Numbered from the stretch's first letter, positions 1 to 11,830 are shown. The stretch: 64,000 bases of DNA from Molossus alvarezi (GCA_037176705.1 CM073898.1:25218488-25282487); one strand, 5' to 3'. Notes: generated by a model from the letters alone, not told the origin. A program made the numbers and translations.

Positions 1-54
1 ATCTGAAGATGAATGCCAATGTGTCCTCGGGTGAGGATTAAAAAGAAAAAGAAA
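1..54 (+). repeat. VES SINE, 3' tail only (cut by window edge)
   Basis: The window opens inside the 3' end of a VES SINE. TCCTCGGGTGAGGATTAAAA is the tail motif of the subtype-B/C copies seen elsewhere in the window, followed by an A-rich tail. The head lies outside the window. Confidence 0.8.
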
Positions 55-104
55 GGAATTTGAGAATTTGTTTCTCAACCCTGACAACACCTGAGCCTCG
101 TGAG

Positions 105-210
105 GGGGCTTTGAAAACACCAGTGCCTGGGCCCCTCTCTCTGGAGGTGCTTTTCATTAGTCAGACCCAGACGTTAGCACAGTTTAAAACTCCTCAGGAG
201 AAATTAAAAA
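105..210. repeat. MER5A-like hAT relic
   Basis: GTGCCTGGGCCCCTCTCTCTG followed by a TTTAAAACTCCTCAGGAGAAAT-like end, minus a few bases, follows the layout of MER5A, a non-autonomous hAT-Charlie element. Heavily diverged; edges approximate. Confidence 0.5.
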
Positions 211-1309
211 ATTAAAGTAAATAAATAGAACTCCGCAGGTGAGTCTACTTGTTGTTTGTGAACATCTGTGCCATGTGAGAGCTAAGATTCTGCCTCTGAT
301 ATTCCAGGATCCTGAGAAATAATAGGTAACTGGTTTTTGATTTGGTTACTCTGGACAGAACCCGATACAAGCGTTCCTGTTAAAATGACCGCAAGTTTTT
401 ACAAAGGTTAAGAGTTTTTAGTTAAGTCTCTGGCCCCTTGGCAGAGGGAGACAGCCATGATGACAGGGTCAATGCATACATTTTCAAGTAGAAATTGCCC
501 CAGAGGCTCACAGCCATAGTGACAGCTGAAAAGACGAAAGTTGCTTCACATGCTCCGACCGGTGGCCCCAGCCCCAGGCATATTCGTGTTGCCCTGATGT
601 GCAATTACCCAGCTGCCCCCCAGAGTTGTGCAAGGCCTTGAGTAATCAGCTGGCAACTTCAGCTTGACCTCCTGGGAAGACACGAATGCCAATTAAACTA
701 GAGGTCACCTGGGTCTGACCAGGACGACGGCCAGCCTGGGCTACGAGGAGCACTGGTGAGCAGGAGATGCCTGTGCAGTGTCTGTTAGGGCCTAAGTCAA
801 CTGGTCACACACGGAAGATTGGGCAACAGTTGATTTCAGGACCAAAGTCCCTGGGCGGAGTTATGTCCCGTCCCTCAGAGTAGATAGTCCCAATATAGCA
901 GTCTCTTATTCAGAGTATATTTTATTTATCACTCTCCTCTGGACTGCCCATGTGTACTGTGAACACTGAGTTCACTGAGCACCAATGGATGCTTTTGAAG
1001 AGACCACCACCTCGGGCGTGCCATGAGGAGACTTCTGGTGGTATGGGGCCAGAGGGGAGGTTCTTCAGCCTCAGCTACACACTGGATTTGGCTGGTCTGG
1101 AGAGAGGTCTGGGAATCAATGTATTTTAATGTGCAGCCAAGGGTGACAAGCACTGGGCTGGCTAAGCCAGGATCGATTGCGGTGTAAACCTCGGCAAGGA
1201 TCTCAGGGGGAGTTACAGAGGAGGTGATGGAAAAAGAGGACCAAGACATGGAGATCTGGAAAGTTTCCAGAAGTTTCCTGCTGATGCCTTTCAAAGCTAA
1301 TGCCATTAC
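211..1309. other. No gene recognised
   Basis: Ordinary low-CpG mammalian sequence. A weak MER5-like patch lies near 1105-1165. A 125-codon open frame on the minus strand (929-1306) has no recognisable domain or splice context and looks like chance. Confidence 0.5.
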
Positions 1310-1445
1310 TGAGTTTCACTCATCCATGTACTCTCTAATGACCGACATGGGCTGGGTTCCAGGGATATAACCATGAATGGGACCCACTCCCTGCCCCCAA
1401 GGAGCCCATAGTCTAGTAGGGGACAGGGCCGTAATGTAATTGTTC
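1310..1445 (-). repeat. L2 LINE 3'-end relic
   Basis: The order GGGTTCCAGGGATATA, then CCTGCCCCCAAGGAGCCCA, then TAGTCTAGTAGGGGACA matches the reverse complement of the conserved L2 3' end. An ancient, inactive LINE fragment. Confidence 0.65.
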
Positions 1446-3439
1446 ATTTACAATTACAACCAGAAGTTGCTCGTGGACTCTATATGTACTCAATTAGCAG
1501 AGCACAGAAGACAACCCAATCTGTGGGTGAGGGGCAGGTTCAGCCCACTGTCAGACATGCTGGAAAGAGGCAGAAGCTAATGAGACCTTGGAATGTTCAA
1601 TGAGAGCTTGGAAGGTGGGCCTTGGATAGGGAAGAGGCAGAAACTTCCTGGCTTTTCTGGGCTCACTCTCTGGAGCCTGTATCCTAAAAAGCCTGGAAAG
1701 TAGATACATTCAGGGCTATTCTATTGGACAACTCCAGGGGGCACCAATTATGTTGTATAAACACCGCATGCTAGAGTTCTGCACTGAGGGAAGCTGGCTC
1801 TGACCAGGGAGGTTCATGAGGGGTAGGCTGGCAGGTGCCTCTGCCATCTGACAGGAAAGTCCCTGTAAGGAAACATGGGCTCTAGGTCTGTGGGATCTGA
1901 GAGCTGCCATGTCTAGAAGCCAGGCAGAAGGTTCTCTATTTTCCTTCCTATTTCCCTAGAGCCATCCGTGGTGTAGGATTAAGAACAGGTCTGTGACCAC
2001 CCTTTGGGCTGCTGTGGTACCCAGACACCAGCATCCCCTGGGGTCAGGGTAGCTGTGACATCCCTATACCTGCAGGGCAAGTCATGAGCATGGGCAGTGA
2101 TCAGAGTGAGACCTCACCTGAAGACCCATTGAAAGTTACTAGATGAAAGGAAACCCGAAAAGGGGGACTTGAGGTCCTGCCACCATCCTGGTGGGGATGT
2201 GCACCCAGTCTTTGGCTTTAGCTGTTCATTTGATCCATCTGTACCCACAACTTAGTGAGGCCGGGGGGAGTGCGGAGGTGGGTGCGGGTGTTCAAGCGAC
2301 ACTGAAGTACTGCGTGAGGAAATAAAGGACTGTGGATGGGCGAGGGGAAGCCCAAAGGAGAGTGGTCTCCCTGGGCAAGCAGGAGCGTCAGGGAGAGGCC
2401 CTCAGACACACCCTCTGAACCAGGTTTTAACTTAAATTAAAGGATGAATGAAGTTCATCAAGTGGACTGAGAAAGCAATTCCGACAGGAGACAGCATGCA
2501 CTCAGGTAGAAGAGCCGTCTGTGGTCTAGGATTCATCTGTGGCTGGGACCTTGATCTGGCCCTTTGAGAGGCAGGTGAGGCCACATTGGGATTTAAGCTG
2601 AGTGTACACCAGTTTAGAAATAACAGACCTTGTCTTGTAGCAGATGAGGACCCCCAAAGAATTCTAATCAGGATTATGATACAATTTGGTGGGTGGAAAG
2701 ATCTGTCCAGCAGCAACATGGCACTGTTGCCAGGGAGGGAGATTTTGAGGAGATTAAGAAACATTCCTTGCTACCTGCTTTGGGCGGAAAGGAGAAGAGA
2801 AGCTGGTTTCTGTTGAACCACTGACCACCCACTGCTTATCCACAGCTGACAGAGGTTTTGCCCACGGTCTCCACTGCATTCTCCACTGCTCACTACCATA
2901 AAACAAAGGATATCTTTCAATTTTCAGGCAGTGCAAAAGCCTTGCCTTCCTTCCCTCTGATCCAACTTATAAAATACCTATTTCTGCGTCAAGGGGAGAA
3001 CAAAAGAAGCTAAGCTTTGAACTTCAGGGGTCTGCTTTCCATGTGGGAAGTGAGGGCACGCTGAGTGAGTTCCTCATCCACCTCCCACTAGCTCACTTTG
3101 ACTTTCCTTTGATGGTCAAACACACTTCTCTGGACCCCCCTCCCCCGGAGTGATTCCCATTGCTGTTTAGGTCAACATACTGGCCTCCTTCCCCACGAGA
3201 AAGCAGCATGGAGCCCATGAGCCTGTTGATTCAACAACCATTTCCCTACTTTACTTGCTCAGATCAGGATAAAAACACAAGCAAACAAAACTCTTGGACT
3301 GTGAGACGATGGAGACATGCCGACATCAGCCCTAATAAAGCGAATGTCAGAGACAAGCATTATTTATTCAACTGGCTTGATCAGTGAATGCCAGACAGCT
3401 ATTAGAACAAAAATCATGTTTTTGGGCAACTGTGTCTAT
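1446..3439. other. No gene recognised
   Basis: About 2 kb without a convincing repeat or exon. Short ORFs occur on both strands with no supporting signals. Parts may be L2 too decayed to call. Confidence 0.45.
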
Positions 3440-3520
3440 TTATGTCATGGTGAGCCTCCACAAGAGCCTAGAGAGTTTATCTTCACCAACACTAGGCAAG
3501 TGTTTGGATAAATAAAGATG
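3440..3520 (+). repeat. Possible L2 3'-end relic
   Basis: A gagcctccacaagagcc...ttcaccaac...ataaataaag order weakly follows the last 80 bases of L2 in sense orientation. Divergence is high. Confidence 0.3.
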
Positions 3521-3678
3521 TTGTATGAAATTCCCTCTCTGTCACTTTAACACAAATAGACACAGCCCGGAACACTATCTGACTGTGTTCCATTTCGTGG
3601 CTGTGTGGTTTCTATGGCCAAAGAAAGGGCAAGGAGGGGTTTCCTGAGTCTAAGGGTCAGTGTAGGAATGTTTGCCGA

Positions 3679-3727
3679 GCCCTGGCCGGTGTGGCTCAAT
3701 TGGCTGGGTGTTGTCCCACGCACTGAA
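3679..3727 (+). repeat. VES SINE head only (tRNA 5'-half-like insert)
   Basis: Only the first ~49 bases of a VES SINE are present, from GCCCTGGCCGGTGTGGCTC to the region equivalent to the anticodon loop of the tRNA ancestor. It is flanked by near-identical 15-mers, AGGAATGTTTGCCGA (3664-3678) and AGGAACGTTTGCTGA (3728-3742), 13/15 matching, as expected for a TSD. The B box, body and tail are missing. The head resembles subtype C (TTGGCTGGGTGTTGTCCC). Confidence 0.75.
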
Positions 3728-3924
3728 AGGAACGTTTGCTGAACAGGCTGCCCTCCCCATTGCCCCCTCTATCTGCACATACCAGGTCCTCCCCCAGCCC
3801 ACAGTGCATTGTACGTTAGGTAACCAAATCCTTGAGTAGTCGCTAGAATTGTCCACCTGTAACCAGCGTTTTCATCTAAATAGGCCTGTATACACAGGTC
3901 AGTGTACCTCGAGGAAAGTGAGTC

Positions 3925-4171
3925 TTTTTTTTTTTTTCCTCATCAGAGGACATTTTTCCAATTTTTGTACAGATAGAGTGGGTGGGAAAGAGAGGGAGAG
4001 AGAGAGAGAAACATCGATGTGAAAGGGACACATCGAGTGGCTGCCACCCACACGACCAACCAGGGCCAGGGACAAACTGCAACCGAAGTACGTGCCCTTA
4101 GCGGGAACCGAACCCGGGCCTCTCCGGACCGCAGGCCAACGCTCTAACCGCTGAGCCAAACCGGCCAGGGC
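3925..4171 (-). repeat. VES SINE, subtype B
   Basis: Full-length copy on the minus strand: poly-T at its left (the A tail), the GAGAAACATCGATGTGAAAG body, and a head ending GAGCCAAACCGGCCAGGGC. The likely TSD is GAAAGTGAGTC (3914-3924) and GAAAGCGAGTC (4172-4182). Several short ORFs here are only SINE translations. Confidence 0.95.
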
Positions 4172-4186
4172 GAAAGCGAGTCTTTT

Positions 4187-5589
4187 AACAGAAAGGGAGT
4201 CTTGGACCTGCCAGTCCCATTGGCAGCCAGTTTCTGCCTTGCTCTTACCCTTTGTTCCATTTCTGAGTGCTGTTTGAGATCCTCTGGGCCTTGTGTCTGG
4301 TTCCTGGATTCCTGGGAAATATGATTTAATTCTGTTTCCTTACTTTTGACTATCAGCATTGGACTTGTACTAACCCTGCAGCCCCCCTCGGATGACACCC
4401 CAGCACACATACAGGTACCAGTGAGCCATCCCCACTAGACAAGTTCTGGTTTCCAACATGCAAGGTTGGACAAAATAAAAGATGAGTCTGTTGTTACAAC
4501 CACAGGGCAGTCACTTGGACCTCCCTAGAATCCCACCTCGTTCAGATATCCAACTACACCACAGACCAGGAGTAGACAACCCATTTTACCAGTCAGGCTA
4601 CATAGGCTAATGAGCCACACGGAGGTAGACCCACTTTTTGAAAAGCAGCTGCAAAGAGCCATGATATAAACATGTCCTCTAGCTGAGAGATTCCCTATTC
4701 ACCTGTTTGAGATTTTATGTATAGTTGCCCACACTGAGGTGGTCACCTTTTATCTCCCCCAAATCATTCTCCTTTTGAAACTAGGGACCAATTACTATTC
4801 ACAGGATTTAGGATGGAGTTGATGAATTAGGACCAAACCCAAACTAGTTTAAGCAAAGAAAGGATTGTATTGGGTGGGTACTAGGGGCATTTATAGGATT
4901 TAAGGAAGAATCAAGGAATCCAATCTTTAGAAAGGCTGGGATGCAGCTGGACATCACAAGCAACTAAAACCAGGAGCCCCATCTCTGCTAGTCTCTGCTT
5001 CTCCCTATAGGAGATCAAGTTCCTATTCCTCTTTGAAGTCCAGGTTCCTCCTCCTGGTAGAAAACCCGGACGCCAACAGCTTCTGACTTTCATCTTGCAG
5101 CTTTAACCACTAGAGAGAAGACATGCACGCCACTGCCTGCTAGTCTGCCATCCTAAATCTTCAGAAGGAGCTCATTAGTCCACTTTGCTTCCACTGCAAC
5201 CCCTTGATGAGGGTGGAGACACAGCATGACATGGCACAGTATGACAGCCCCCAAAAAGAGAATTTCCACAATTGATCTGAATAAGGATGGTTATCACCTC
5301 ATCTTGTTCCTGAGCTCTTGCCAATCCCAGTCACATCTGGCAAAACAAGAATTTTCCTGTTATACTCTAGCTGTAGCAAAAGACAGAGCTTACAGTCTGT
5401 TTCAGATAAGCCACTTGGGGAATCCTTACTACTCATTGGCTTATAATACAGAGGATCCCTTTTCTATCACTACCTAATGAAGAAAAATATTGAGCTGCTC
5501 AGTCTGAAGAGTCCCTGTGTCTTAGACAAAGACCTTGTTCTCTATTCTGGATGAGGCTGGTCCTCGACAAAATGCAATATGATGGAGAG
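4187..5589. other. No gene recognised; possible unassigned repeats
   Basis: 4565-4665 resembles the terminal region of a hAT relic. 4690-5110 has the texture of an old interspersed repeat but I could not assign a family. Confidence 0.4.
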
Positions 5590-5785
5590 ATTCTGGAGTT
5601 AATTAAGGACTGAGTGTAAATGCCTGCTCCTATATTTATAGCTGTGTGACACACCGCTTCAGCTTTACCATCTATAAATGAGGATAGTCAATACCTACCT
5701 CCTGGTGCTGGTGTGCGATGATTTGAGATCATGCATAAAGAGCACCTAGCAGGGTGCCTGGCACAAAGAAGGCATTTCGTGACAT
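5590..5785 (+). repeat. MIR SINE
   Basis: Ordered MIR motifs in sense: TATTTATAGCTGTGTGAC, then CCATCTATAAATGAGGATA, ATACCTACCTCCTGG, then GTGCCTGGCACAAAG. An ancient tRNA-derived SINE, immobile. Confidence 0.85.
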
Positions 5786-5959
5786 TGGATAGATTTGGTC
5801 TTTGGTAATGTTCCTTTCTGATGTCTTCCCCTACTTCCAGTCCTTGGGACATCCAGGGCTCAGCCTCAGCCTTGCTCCCCAACTGTTCCTCCTCTGTATG
5901 ACTTCCTCAAGGAATCTTTATGAAATATATACCCCCACCCCAATTTAAAATCTTTCCTG

Positions 5960-6420
5960 GCTCATTAAAAGACTCTAGATAAAGTTTAACTCTTTATCAT
6001 GGGCCCCAGGGACACTCTCAGTGTGGACCCTGCCTACTTCGCCCACCTCGCCTTGTCTACTTTGAGCTCTCACCATGCTAGATCACTTGCGATTGCCCAG
6101 CTGTGCCATGTTCTTCTGCTCCAATGCATGTCTGCACAGGCTGTCCCTCTTCCTGCAAGGCTTTTCCCGTATACCTCCAACTACCCTAGCTAGCTCCTTT
6201 TCAAGATTTTTGTGGTCAGGAGATTCCTGGAAACTTCTGTTGACCCCAGCCCTCATTATGAATTCGATATATTTCACCTGACTCCATATATGCCCCTGTG
6301 TGCCTCTATCACTGTATCTACTTGTTTGTCTTTGCTATTAAACTCTGAGTTTCTTGAGGCACGATTGCATTTCCAACACCAAGCACAGAGCCTGGCATAA
6401 CAGAGATATTCAATCAAGTT
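5960..6420 (+). repeat. L2 LINE 3'-end relic
   Basis: Sense L2 3' region: CCCTGCCTACTTCGCCCACC, the CTTCCTGCAAGGCTTTTCCC segment, AACTCTGAGTTTCTTGAGGC and the terminal CACAGAGCCTGGCATAACAG. About 460 bases, diverged. Confidence 0.75.
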
Positions 6421-6559
6421 TGATGCCTGAAACACCAAAGAAACCATGTGTACTGGAAAAGACAAAGATGAAATGTACAGTCCCTTTCTCCATGTGCTAA
6501 CTGAGCCAGATGAGCATACAACCCATGACCTTGGCCACAACAATTCAATTGGCTCTTCT

Positions 6560-6770
6560 AACTGTTCCACAGGAAACAGAGTCCAGCACTGTGTGTACAA
6601 TATTGGATTTAAAAGCTGGAAACCTACCTGCAAAGTTCCTACTTCTTGTGATCTTGGTCAAAATGCTTCACTTTGTTTTCCTTGCTTAAAACAGGGTTCA
6701 TAATACTTGGCTACAGAGAATAAATGAGACAATGCCTATAACATTTAAAAGTATCATTGAAATTCTTTCT
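6560..6770 (+). repeat. MIR SINE
   Basis: TTGTGATCTTGGTCAAAATG, a cttcactttgttttcctt-type segment, then ATAATACTTGGCTACAG and AATAAATGAGACAATG follow the second half of MIR in sense orientation. Confidence 0.65.
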
Positions 6771-7599
6771 GTGTAGAATTGTCATGGTTACTATTGGGAG
6801 ATGGCGAATAGCCCAGTCTCTAAGCCAAAGTTAGTCCTTATTCCTAAATATAAAATCATTGTCCGTTATACGATAATGCTGGTTACTATTTGTGTTTTTC
6901 TCTTATTTGGATATTGCATCTCAAGTGGAGACCTGGGTATACATTTTATACCCCTCGTGACTTTTAGATTTTACAGAAATAACTGGAGCTGGAATATGGT
7001 ACCAGGTCACAAAGCAAAACTCCTCTAATGAGCTCTTCCCAGCACCGCCAGTAAAAAACAACCCTCAGGTGAGATCTCACCTGTCCTTGTTACACAGATT
7101 TCTGCGCCTTCACAGGTCAGCCTCTAGGGAGATGAATAAGAAAAAGAAAAGGCTGAAACTAACTTCGAGAATAAGGGTGGCACTATTTCTCTGTGAGGAT
7201 TATGTTTTGGATTTTAACAATACATATATTAAATATTGTTAAGCTTCTTCCTGCCTATAATTATTAACAAGTGGCAGAGTGAGTCATGATAATTATTATC
7301 TGGGAATACCACTTAGATAATGCACAATTCTAAGAAGGTAAATTAATTCCTAAGGTCAGATGATGTGGAGCAAAAGTGTCAAAGTGTACAGTATATAAAA
7401 TAATTAGTACGGTAACCACAACCAACAAGGCCATAAATTCCTTTCAATGACCCAGCCCAGGAAGGAGGTACCACAGCCTCATTAGAATTTTCACATTTCT
7501 AAATTCTGTTCTTTTACTAATTACTGTGCAATCTGTGGTTAGCATCCCCTAGGTACCCAGCACGGGGGACCCAGAATGTAAACCTGAGGCAGAGGGAAG
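6771..7599. other. No gene recognised; partly AT-rich
   Basis: 7200-7330 is AT-rich, with repeated TAATTATTA-type strings. No splice-flanked open frame or known repeat was seen. Confidence 0.45.
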
Positions 7600-8158
7600 T
7601 CAGAAAGCCTGCATTCAGTGCACCAACACTTAGGAAGCACTCACTGAATGCCTGGTACAGCAGCAGGTCCATTAAGGTAAGTTCCTGCCCCAAGGGGGAG
7701 GTAGATGTGTAAACCAATATGATAAGGACAGTTCCAAGTATGCTCAGAGGCCCAGGAGGGCCCAGGGAAAGGAGTGGTTAATTCTTCCTGGGAACATTGG
7801 AAAGGGTATCTTTAAGGACATGGCTTTTAAGCTAAGTCTTGAGAGCTCCTCTGGCTGAGAAGTTTGGAAAGGTCATTCCGGGTGATAGAGAAAAGCAAGT
7901 GCTATTGAATTCCTGCTCACCAGGAGCCAAAGTGGGTCCCTTAGGGTGTGGGCCAGGAGTGGGGAGAGCCAGAAGGGAGTGCTGGCCAAGTCCTTTAGAG
8001 AGAGGGGAGGTCAGCGCCCACAAAGTTCAGGTCAGTTGGCAACAGAGTCAAAAGGTCAGAAAGTGGCAGAACAGGAAAGGAGAGAGGAGACCTAGAAGAG
8101 ACAGAGGCTCTTGTGTCTCTGTCAGTGGCCATCACTTGGTGGACTGGTCTGGTTTAAA
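7600..8158 (-). repeat. L2 LINE relic, left part
   Basis: Reverse-complement L2 3' region: AAGCACTCACTGAATGCCTG, then TTCCTGCCCCAAGGGGGAGG, then the GTATCTTTAAGGACATGG and gagagctcctctggctgag segments. It appears to resume after the SINE, at 8407-8665. Confidence 0.6.
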
Positions 8159-8172
8159 AGTGAGCGACTACA

Positions 8173-8392
8173 GCCCGGCCGGTGTGGCTCAGTGGTTGAG
8201 TGTTGACCCATGCACCAAGAGGTTGCCGGTTCGATTCCCAGTCAGGGTACGTGCCCAGGTTATGGGCCCAATCCCCAATGGGGGGCATGCAGGAGTCAGC
8301 CAATCGATGGTCTCTCTCATTGATGTTTCTCTCTCTCTCTCTTCCTAAAATCAATAAAGAAAAAAAAAATTAAAAATAAATAAATAAATAAC
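8173..8392 (+). repeat. VES SINE, subtype A
   Basis: Complete copy: GCCCGGCCGGTGTGGCTCAG head, GGTTCGATTCC B box, CATTGATGTTTCTCTCTC body and an AATCAATAAAG/(AAAT)n tail. The TSD is AGTGAGCGACTACA (8159-8172) and AGTGAGGGACCACA (8393-8406), 12/14. It sits inside L2 sequence. Confidence 0.97.
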
Positions 8393-8406
8393 AGTGAGGG
8401 ACCACA

Positions 8407-8665
8407 ACAGACACGTTTCCAGGCAGGAGGCAGGTGTTTGGGGCAACAGTGAGTATTCAGCAAAACAGGAGCACGTGTTCTTGGGGAAGTAAAGAGGCAG
8501 GAGGACCACCCAAAAAGCCGAGCTGGGCGGGTCTTTCCCACCTGCTGAGGAATGTGTGCTTCGCGGGGCAGTCGGTGGGAAAACATTACGGTATTTTAAG
8601 CTGGGGAGGGACACAATTACATTTTAGAAGGATCATTCTGGCAACACTAGCAAGACAAACCAGAG
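8407..8665 (-). repeat. L2 LINE relic, right part
   Basis: TTTAAGCTGGGGAGGGACAC, CATTTTAGAAGGATCATTCT and GGCAACACTAGCAAG correspond in order to the antisense L2 block that contains the atcactctggctg motif. This continues the L2 left of the SINE. Confidence 0.6.
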
Positions 8666-8925
8666 CAGCCTTTCTTGAAGGGTAGTGAACAACCCCCACC
8701 CTCACCCCTCAGAACACCATGGATGCCTATTGACAATAAATAAGCAAATCTGATCTGTGCCCTGAACCTGTTGAATTTATATTCAATGTGGAGACCTAGG
8801 AACCCGCATTCTTATTTCTCCCTCCCTGGTAATTTGGGGGCATATTAGAGTCTGCAAGCAGTCACCTGGGCAAGAGAGGACAGGGCCTAAACGGAAGAGG
8901 AGACTAGGAAAGAAACAAGTAAGCA
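8666..8925. other. No gene recognised
   Basis: Short spacer between the L2 relic and the next SINE. 8760-8880 has faint MER5-like wording, too weak to call. Confidence 0.4.
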
Positions 8926-9083
8926 GCCCTAGCTGGAGAGCTCAGTTGGTTAGTGTCATCCCAATACGCCAAGGTTGTGGGTTTGATCCCCAGTCATGGT
9001 ACATACAAGAAGCAACCAATGAATGCATAAATAAATGTAACAACATATTGACTTCTCTCTCTCTCAAATCAATAATAAAAATA
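8926..9083 (+). repeat. VES SINE, short diverged copy
   Basis: The head GCCCTAGCTGGAGAGCTCAG and B box GGTTTGATCCCC are present, the body is shortened, and the tail is CTCAAATCAATAATAAAA. The flanks AGAAACAAGTAAGCA (8911-8925) and AGAAATGTAAGCA (9084-9096) look like a TSD with a small indel. Confidence 0.85.
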
Positions 9084-9096
9084 AGAAATGTAAGCA

Positions 9097-9929
9097 AAGA
9101 CTGTCACACAAAGTAAGTGTACAGTAAGTATAAATGAATGAATGAAGTATAGACAGGTTTTAGAGACTGATGAGATGGAAAGAGGTCAACTCCAAAGTCT
9201 ATGGGAGAACCGTATGACATTGCCGTTTTTGTAGGTCAAATCTGGATGAATACTGGCATTACATATGGCTTAAATTAATGATGCAATCAATAAAAGTTAT
9301 GCCCTTATCATTTAAGTTTCTTCTACTATCAGTGTAGTAGTATGCCACTTATTCCTCACAAACAGTGGGCACTCTAAGGGGTGACCAGAGAGGCCTTAGC
9401 TCTCTTCTGTAATCTCTATGCCAGTCTATAGAAGGTTCAAGAAATTTGAGGTTGATCAAGGAAAAAGAATGATCACTAAAGACAGTAACTCACAAGCTTT
9501 ATTGAACAGCACTTGGAAAGGGTTGCATGAGAGAGGAAGACTGTCCAGAGGCTTATAGTAAGGGCAAGCATCCAGAGGGGGAGGAGGCTGGGAAAGGGGA
9601 TCTGACTGAGGGCTTACAGATCCAGGTGATGTTGCTCAGCAACATGACCAGGACTCTCTGGGTTAGAGAACTCCAAAGCATTGTAGCACATTGGGGCCAT
9701 ATAACCACATGGCTCTATCTTATCAATGGCCAGCAGATGCTATGTGAGGTTTCACTGGGTATACAAAGCAGGAAAGTTCTAAATGGCTAGAAATTCATAT
9801 TGTTTGGGCTCTTTTTTAAAATAATTGGATATGTGAAAACTTGAGTTTGGTGCCAGCTGGCTTTTGAGCTAATGGGCCCAGCCTGCAGTAAGAAAATAAA
9901 CCATGTTGGGGCCAATACACGTTGGCTCA
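9097..9929. other. No gene recognised
   Basis: Contains a short (GAAT)n run near 9135. The 87-codon plus-strand frame at 9527-9790 has no splice signals or recognisable motif. Confidence 0.45.
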
Positions 9930-10392
9930 TTTATGTAATACACTCCCGGCCTGAATGACCTTAGCTCCATTCCTCCCACTTCCCCTGTCCTGTGCTATGG
10001 GGCAGAAAGTCTCCTTGTCACTGACTGACAGCTGGGTTTGGCCAATGGGAGACACTGGCAGAAGATCGGAAGACAGGAGAAAGGGAGCTGCTGGGGTAAT
10101 TCTCACCCTCTTTTCTACCTTGGACTGCACTGATACCAGCGGCCACCTTTGTATTTGAGATGACCCCTGCCTCTGGGCTCTGGGAACCCACCTCCTCTTT
10201 CCATTGTCCCTCCAGGCTAAGGATGAAAGTGACATCCAACTACTGCTAATCTTCCATCTGTCTCCCTGTCTCCTGCTTGGTTTCTCAGTTTCACCCATCA
10301 TCTGTATAAATAATTTTCCCCATTCAGTTCCCTCTATTTAAATACTCTGGGTGATTTCTGATTTCCTGGTTGGACCCTGACTGACACAATCT
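9930..10392 (+). repeat. Interspersed-repeat-like block, family unassigned
   Basis: The text reads like a known type of mammalian repeat: GCCAATGGGAGACACTGGCA, a CCCCTGCCTCTGGGCTCTGG block, and a TGGTTGGACCCTGACTGACA end. I cannot name the family securely; an LTR or LINE-UTR origin is possible. Confidence 0.4.
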
Positions 10393-11339
10393 CTTAGTTC
10401 TCTCCAGGCCTCCAAATCACAATAATAGAGACATCTGGTATTTTCAGTTTTAAGTAAAATGTGAATAGACATCTGTAAAAAAAATTTTCTGTTCATCTAT
10501 CTAAAGCATACAGTCTAAGGAATAAGGTATCGGCAGCCTCCGATAAAGCCCTCAGACTGCTCACCCTGAGCTCTCCCGTGTTGAAATCAGGAGCCACCCT
10601 GCTCCTGGGAATCACCCTTCATGGGGAGAGGCGACCCATGACCATGTGCTTTGGCGCTGCAGGGAGGAGAACGGGAGGCCACCTCCAGTCTAGTGTAAAC
10701 AAAGTTGTGACCCAGAGTGGGAGCTGTGGACGAACAAGGGGTTCTATAGAAAGTAACCTCACAGGGTGATCTGATCATAAATTCCTAACTGGATAGGTGG
10801 GTAGTCAGGCCCGAGGCATGTAATGTTTTTAGTAGGAGGTTCATCTTGGCCTTACGCAAGCCCATGCACTGTTTCTGTGCACCTGGGTTAACAGGCCTTT
10901 GAGATGACACAGGCTCAGAGCTCTGACTCTTTCCCTCCGCCCCCCCCCCCCCAGGCCTGTGGCCTTTGCCTTTCCCCCTCCTAAGCCCCCAGGGCCCTTC
11001 TTTTGCTTCTGTAACTTGTTTCCTGAGCCTGCACAGCCCAGCTGGCTCACTTCTACTATCTCTGAAACTTTCTAAATAAACCTTCTCTTATAATTTGAAG
11101 GGGCAAAAAGTGAAAACTCAGCAGTTGGGGACTATATGGACTCAAGGCTGATTTCATGGTATTTAATCCGAGAGCCAGTTTAGTATCTTCTAAAGGCAGC
11201 GTGTTTTCCTCTGCACCCAAAGTGCCAAGCTTTCAAGAAAACCTGTCTTTCCGTTATCCCCATAAGGAAGCCGGGACGTAGCAGATGGCAGGATAATGGA
11301 TTGTGTCTGCTCAAGTTAGAGCTGCTTTTATTTGCAAGA
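10393..11339. other. No gene recognised; C13 homopolymer
   Basis: 10940-10952 is a run of 13 C. The rest is unassigned, with no splice-flanked open frame. Confidence 0.45.
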
Positions 11340-11830
11340 CATCAAATTCATATTGACTGCGGGGCCAGGCTGACATGATTTATTTCAAATGAAAATGGAG
11401 GCATCACGGCTCTGTCTTTGCTCATTTCCATTAGACAGAGTCTGCGATCAGGACACACTGGATTGCTGGTGACAGAAGCTACAGGGGCTGCAAGAGGCCG
11501 CTCTTGTTCTGTGACTAAATCCCGGAGAACTTCCGCATGTCCCATCGCCCGAATTTCACAGCAGTGAGGCTTCCCCCCCAGACTTCCCTGCTCCGGATCA
11601 GTCAGCAAAATGCAAGGGAAGCACCATTTGCATTCACTTGTTGCCGTTGACGCTTTAATTGCACACTCCTACACGTGCTCTCCAAGTGCCGCGTGACATT
11701 TTGATAAGACAATGCAGCAGGTGCAGCCCATTCATTCCTGAAAGAAATCATCTCTCTAGTGATGTGAAAGCAGCCCCAGGCGGAGGCTCTCCAGGAGCTC
11801 TCTGCAGCTCGGCAGTGTGACGTCAGCGGG
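11340..11830. promoter_or_regulatory. Candidate cis-regulatory block with perfect CRE
   Basis: Non-repetitive sequence with more CpGs than its surroundings, ending in the palindrome TGACGTCA (11818-11825), the canonical CREB/ATF site. Nothing else marks it as a promoter: there is no TATA box, no CpG island and no adjacent coding exon. The regulatory reading is inference from one motif and local composition. Confidence 0.25.

Noticed and set aside
8173..8245. tRNA gene-like A and B boxes
   Set aside because: These are promoter motifs of VES SINE heads; the cloverleaf is not intact and a SINE body follows.
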